Source: Kouleothrix aurantiaca
Lineage (GTDB): Bacteria; Chloroflexota; Chloroflexia; Chloroflexales; Roseiflexaceae
Assembly: GCA_001399705.1 (NCBI GenBank)
Contig: LJCR01000084.1
Location: 1 to 7,797, forward strand
Length of the DNA: 7,797 bases
Direction of reading: 5' to 3'
In this document: one piece after another, positions 5,562 to 7,797 of the stretch
Layout of the letters: the number at the start of each line of letters is the position of its first letter
Position numbering within the stretch: the stretch's first letter is position 1
Notes under the pieces: model-generated
What the model saw: only the letters and a program-made list of their open reading frames with translations
Database searches by the model: none
What the model was told of the DNA's origin: nothing
Made by a program: the position numbers and the translations under genes

Positions 5562-7337
5562 TTAAGCGAGCGGGACGGTGACGCGTACGGTCGTGCCCTG
5601 CCCAGGTGCGGACATCAGCTCGGCGGCTCCGCCGATGAGTTTTGCACGCTCTTCGATGTTCAGCAAGCCAAATGAGCCGCGCTTTTCATATGATTCAAGA
5701 ACTTTTTGCAGGTCGAAGCCACTACCATTGTCTTGAATCGTGACTTCAAGAGCGGCCGGCGTTTCTTTCAGGCGAACCCAAATTTGCGATGCCTTTGCGT
5801 ATTTGAGGGAATTATTGATTGCTTCCTGAATGATGTTGAACAATGTCCCTTCAACCTTGGTATCAAGGTCGACGGTGATTTCGTTCGAATCAAGCGAGAT
5901 CGTCGTAGTGGGGTTTTGGAAGCGTTCCAGATACTGGCGGAGCGTAACATCGAGGCCCTGCGTTTCCAGGGCGAGCGGCCGCAGCTCGAAGAGCATGGTG
6001 CGTACTTCATGGGTGGTGCGCTTCGCCAGCGAGCCAAGTTTGTCGAGCTCGGTGAGCACGCGCTTGGGGTCGCGCTCCAGCAGGCGCTTGATGAACTCGA
6101 CATTCATGGTGATGGCGGCGAGCGCCTGGGCTGGGCCGTCGTGGAGATCGCGCGCAAGCTGGTGGCGAACTTCTTCTTCTTTCGAAAGAAGCTTGGTGCG
6201 CTCCTGGCGTAAATCGTACACAAGCTGCGCATTGTGGAGCGCAATAATTGCGTAGTTGGCCAGCGCGGTAAGCATGCCAAGCTGCTCTTGGTTGAATGCG
6301 CGCGGCTGATCGCTGGCGATGACCAGCAAGCCATAGGTGCGCAGCGCCGCGCGCAACGGAACGAGACAGGCCGATTGGCAGCGTGTCAGCACGGTGATCG
6401 GCGCAGCTTCGGGCTCGCTACCGATTGTCTCGATGATCGATGCGTCGGGCGAGCGCAACGCCTGGCCGATGGTGCCAGTACCAAGCTGAATGCGTTTCTG
6501 GCGATCGGCATCGCTAATTCCATAGGCAGCGGCGATATACAGCTCGTCGGTTTGGCCGGTGGAAAGCAGCACCAGCCCGCAGGTATGCGGCACCAGCTTG
6601 CGGCTTTCGGCGAGTGTCGTGTCGAGCACGCTCTGGTAGTTCATGGTTGTCGAGAGCGTGTATGCAACCTCGTAGAGCGAGCGCATCTGATCGCGGTAGG
6701 CGTTTGCCTCGGCCAGCGCGCTTTGTTGTTTCTGTTCAGCCAGCTCGACGCTCAGGCGGTTGTTCTGTGTCCAGCGCTCAGCGAGGCCGCTGGTAAGCCA
6801 GGGAATGCATACCAGTGCAATTGCGCGCAGCAGCAAGCCCACCAGCACCACAATTTCGGTTGGCGCCGGCCCGTTGTTTGGCCCGATGCGCGACAGCAGG
6901 TAGGCGATCACATAGACGCCGGCGGCGAACAGGCCAGCCAGGAAGCTGCCGCGCGGCGACAAGCGAAAGGCCGCGCTCACCAGAGGCAGGAGATACAGCG
7001 GGTAGTAAAGATCGCGCGGGTCGTGGCTAAAGTAGGTAAACAGCGAAATAAAAAGAATATCGACAATAAAGGCGTTATTCAGCACGCCGGTGAACGCCGG
7101 CACCAGCAGCGCAACCGTCATAATCAGGTTGAAGATGCCATAGACCCAGACAAGCAGCAGGATCGGCGCCATGCCAGGCGCTGGCGGCCAGACCGGCTGC
7201 CGAACGAGCAGCCAGCCAATGAGCAAGAGCAGGGCAAAAACGCCCCAGCGGGCCGTGATGTAAAAACGATCGCCGCCGAGCAATTGCCAGCGTATATTCG
7301 TCGCTTGTTTCGATGTTGGGCTGGTGGTTGCGCTCAT
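5562..7337 (-). CDS. NarX/DegS-class membrane histidine kinase: 6 TM, GAF, HisKA_3, HATPase
   Basis: Sensor kinase of 591 residues. Six likely membrane helices (about 31-180) contain D93 and YPLY (112-115), matching the first kinase. A coiled coil and a GAF domain (about 222-375) follow. The HisKA_3 dimerisation domain has the phospho-acceptor H399 in RHQLARDLHDGPAQAL. The ATPase domain has QEAINNSLKYA (N509), G1 as DNGSGFD (536-542), and the class-typical GLLNIEERAKLIGG. All catalytic residues are intact. Kinases of this class normally pair with NarL/LuxR-type regulators, and none is in the window. The start is ATG 7337, whose ATGA overlaps the sigma-factor stop. An in-frame start at 7442 would run 105 nt into the sigma gene and is rejected. 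No Shine-Dalgarno sequence lies before 7337, which fits reinitiation after the sigma factor. Function may therefore be linked to that sigma factor. Confidence 0.94.
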   Translation of the reverse strand: MSATTSPTSKQATNIRWQLLGGDRFYITARWGVFALLLLIGWLLVRQPVWPPAPGMAPILLLVWVYGIFNLIMTVALLVPAFTGVLNNAFIVDILFISLFTYFSHDPRDLYYPLYLLPLVSAAFRLSPRGSFLAGLFAAGVYVIAYLLSRIGPNNGPAPTEIVVLVGLLLRAIALVCIPWLTSGLAERWTQNNRLSVELAEQKQQSALAEANAYRDQMRSLYEVAYTLSTTMNYQSVLDTTLAESRKLVPHTCGLVLLSTGQTDELYIAAAYGISDADRQKRIQLGTGTIGQALRSPDASIIETIGSEPEAAPITVLTRCQSACLVPLRAALRTYGLLVIASDQPRAFNQEQLGMLTALANYAIIALHNAQLVYDLRQERTKLLSKEEEVRHQLARDLHDGPAQALAAITMNVEFIKRLLERDPKRVLTELDKLGSLAKRTTHEVRTMLFELRPLALETQGLDVTLRQYLERFQNPTTTISLDSNEITVDLDTKVEGTLFNIIQEAINNSLKYAKASQIWVRLKETPAALEVTIQDNGSGFDLQKVLESYEKRGSFGLLNIEERAKLIGGAAELMSAPGQGTTVRVTVPLA

Positions 7338-7797
7338 AGTTGATCTGGCTGAATTGCCCCGCCGCCATAGCGAAGCTGAAGCTGATCCTTGACGAGTTTG
7401 CGGGCGTGGTACAGGCGCGATTTGACTGTACCTTCCGGGCAATCGAGAATCGCCGCGATTTCCGGGATCGAATAATCTTCCAGATAGTGTAGCACTAAAA
7501 CTGCACGGTGGTTGGGTGGCAGGTCGTCGAGTACGGCCCGAAGAATGGCTTGGAGCTCGTGTTGCTCAGCAATTTGTTCGGGCGAACGCCGTGCTGGCGC
7601 AAATAATCGCTCGGCCAGCGCGTGGAAAGGCTCAGTCCATAGTCGCCGCCGGCGGGCGCAATTATACGAAAGATTAGCGGCGACCCGGTAGAGCCAGGGC
7701 AGAAGCGGCTGTGAGCCATCGAGTGAGCCTGCGTTGGCGTGCAGGCGATAGAACGTGTCTTGCAGGACTTCCTCAGCGGTTTCTGCTTCGCGGGTGA
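7334..7797 (-). CDS. ECF-type RNA polymerase sigma factor, C-terminal 153 residues (5' end beyond the right edge)
   Basis: Directs RNA polymerase to a specific promoter set. The visible part starts within sigma region 2 with TREAETAEEVLQDTFYRLHA, followed by LPWLYRVAANLSYNCARRRR (end of region 2). A short linker leads to region 4: AVLDDLPPNHRAVLVLHYL, then the helix-turn-helix YSIPEIAAILDCPEGTVKSR and LYHARKLVKDQL. The protein ends GGGAIQPDQL with no extra C-terminal domain, so it is a compact ECF factor. The first part of region 2 and the start codon are outside the window. The stop TGA (7336-7334) overlaps the kinase ATG. ECF genes are usually followed by an anti-sigma factor; here a full histidine kinase takes that position. 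A TetR- or NarL-type HTH is unlikely, because the region 2 motif is clear. Confidence 0.94.
   Translation of the reverse strand, partial: TREAETAEEVLQDTFYRLHANAGSLDGSQPLLPWLYRVAANLSYNCARRRRLWTEPFHALAERLFAPARRSPEQIAEQHELQAILRAVLDDLPPNHRAVLVLHYLEDYSIPEIAAILDCPEGTVKSRLYHARKLVKDQLQLRYGGGAIQPDQL

Noticed and set aside
6234..7343. Long plus-strand open frame (369 codons) opposite the second kinase gene
   Set aside because: It lies wholly antisense to a gene with clear kinase domains. Its translation is rich in Gln, Arg, His and Ala with no recognisable domain, as expected from the reverse strand of a GC-rich gene.
7338..7442. Upstream in-frame start of the second kinase (35 extra residues)
   Set aside because: The extension would overlap region 4 of the sigma gene by over 100 nt. 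The ATG at 7337 gives the typical 4-base overlap and a sensible N-terminus just before the first membrane helix.

Overview
The window looks like ordinary chromosome from a moderately GC-rich bacterium. I infer a member of the Chloroflexota (Chloroflexia, Roseiflexus/Chloroflexus-like). The grounds are an IleS of the GVHH type behind a T-box leader, a stand-alone ssb, and GAF-containing membrane histidine kinases next to rsmA. This is recognition from memory, not a search. I see no mobile element, CRISPR array, phage gene, tRNA or rRNA.

Left part (1-1470): two divergent units. On the minus strand is the 5' end of ileS (cut by the left edge), preceded by a roughly 300-nt T-box leader with an ATC (Ile) specifier, a T-box sequence and an intrinsic terminator. 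Uncharged tRNA-Ile is therefore expected to switch on synthesis of its own synthetase. On the plus strand is ssb with a near-consensus promoter and its own terminator. The plus-strand reading frame stays open far to the left of ssb, but that part lies antisense to the T-box leader and ileS and is not coding.

Middle part (1470-4675): a 322-nt gap carries an inverted repeat and a leader hairpin. It is followed by an OmpR/PhoB-type response regulator and, 49 nt later, a membrane histidine kinase (six TM segments, coiled coil, GAF, PAS, HisKA, HATPase). The unit ends in a strong intrinsic terminator. This is a complete orthodox two-component system.

Right part (4689-7797): a convergent minus-strand operon, in transcription order an ECF sigma factor (5' end beyond the right edge), a second membrane histidine kinase of the NarX/DegS (HisKA_3) class, and rsmA (16S rRNA dimethyladenosine transferase). 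The sigma stop and kinase start overlap as ATGA, and kinase and rsmA are 9 nt apart. Neither downstream gene has a clear Shine-Dalgarno sequence, so translational coupling is likely.

The most interesting points are: (i) an ECF sigma factor coupled to a HisKA_3 kinase with no anti-sigma factor or response regulator in view; (ii) two kinases of different catalytic classes, in convergent operons, whose membrane sensor regions look homologous (an Asp and a YPLY motif exactly 19 residues apart in both); and (iii) unexplained structure upstream of the response regulator. Nothing here is clearly a wholly new system.
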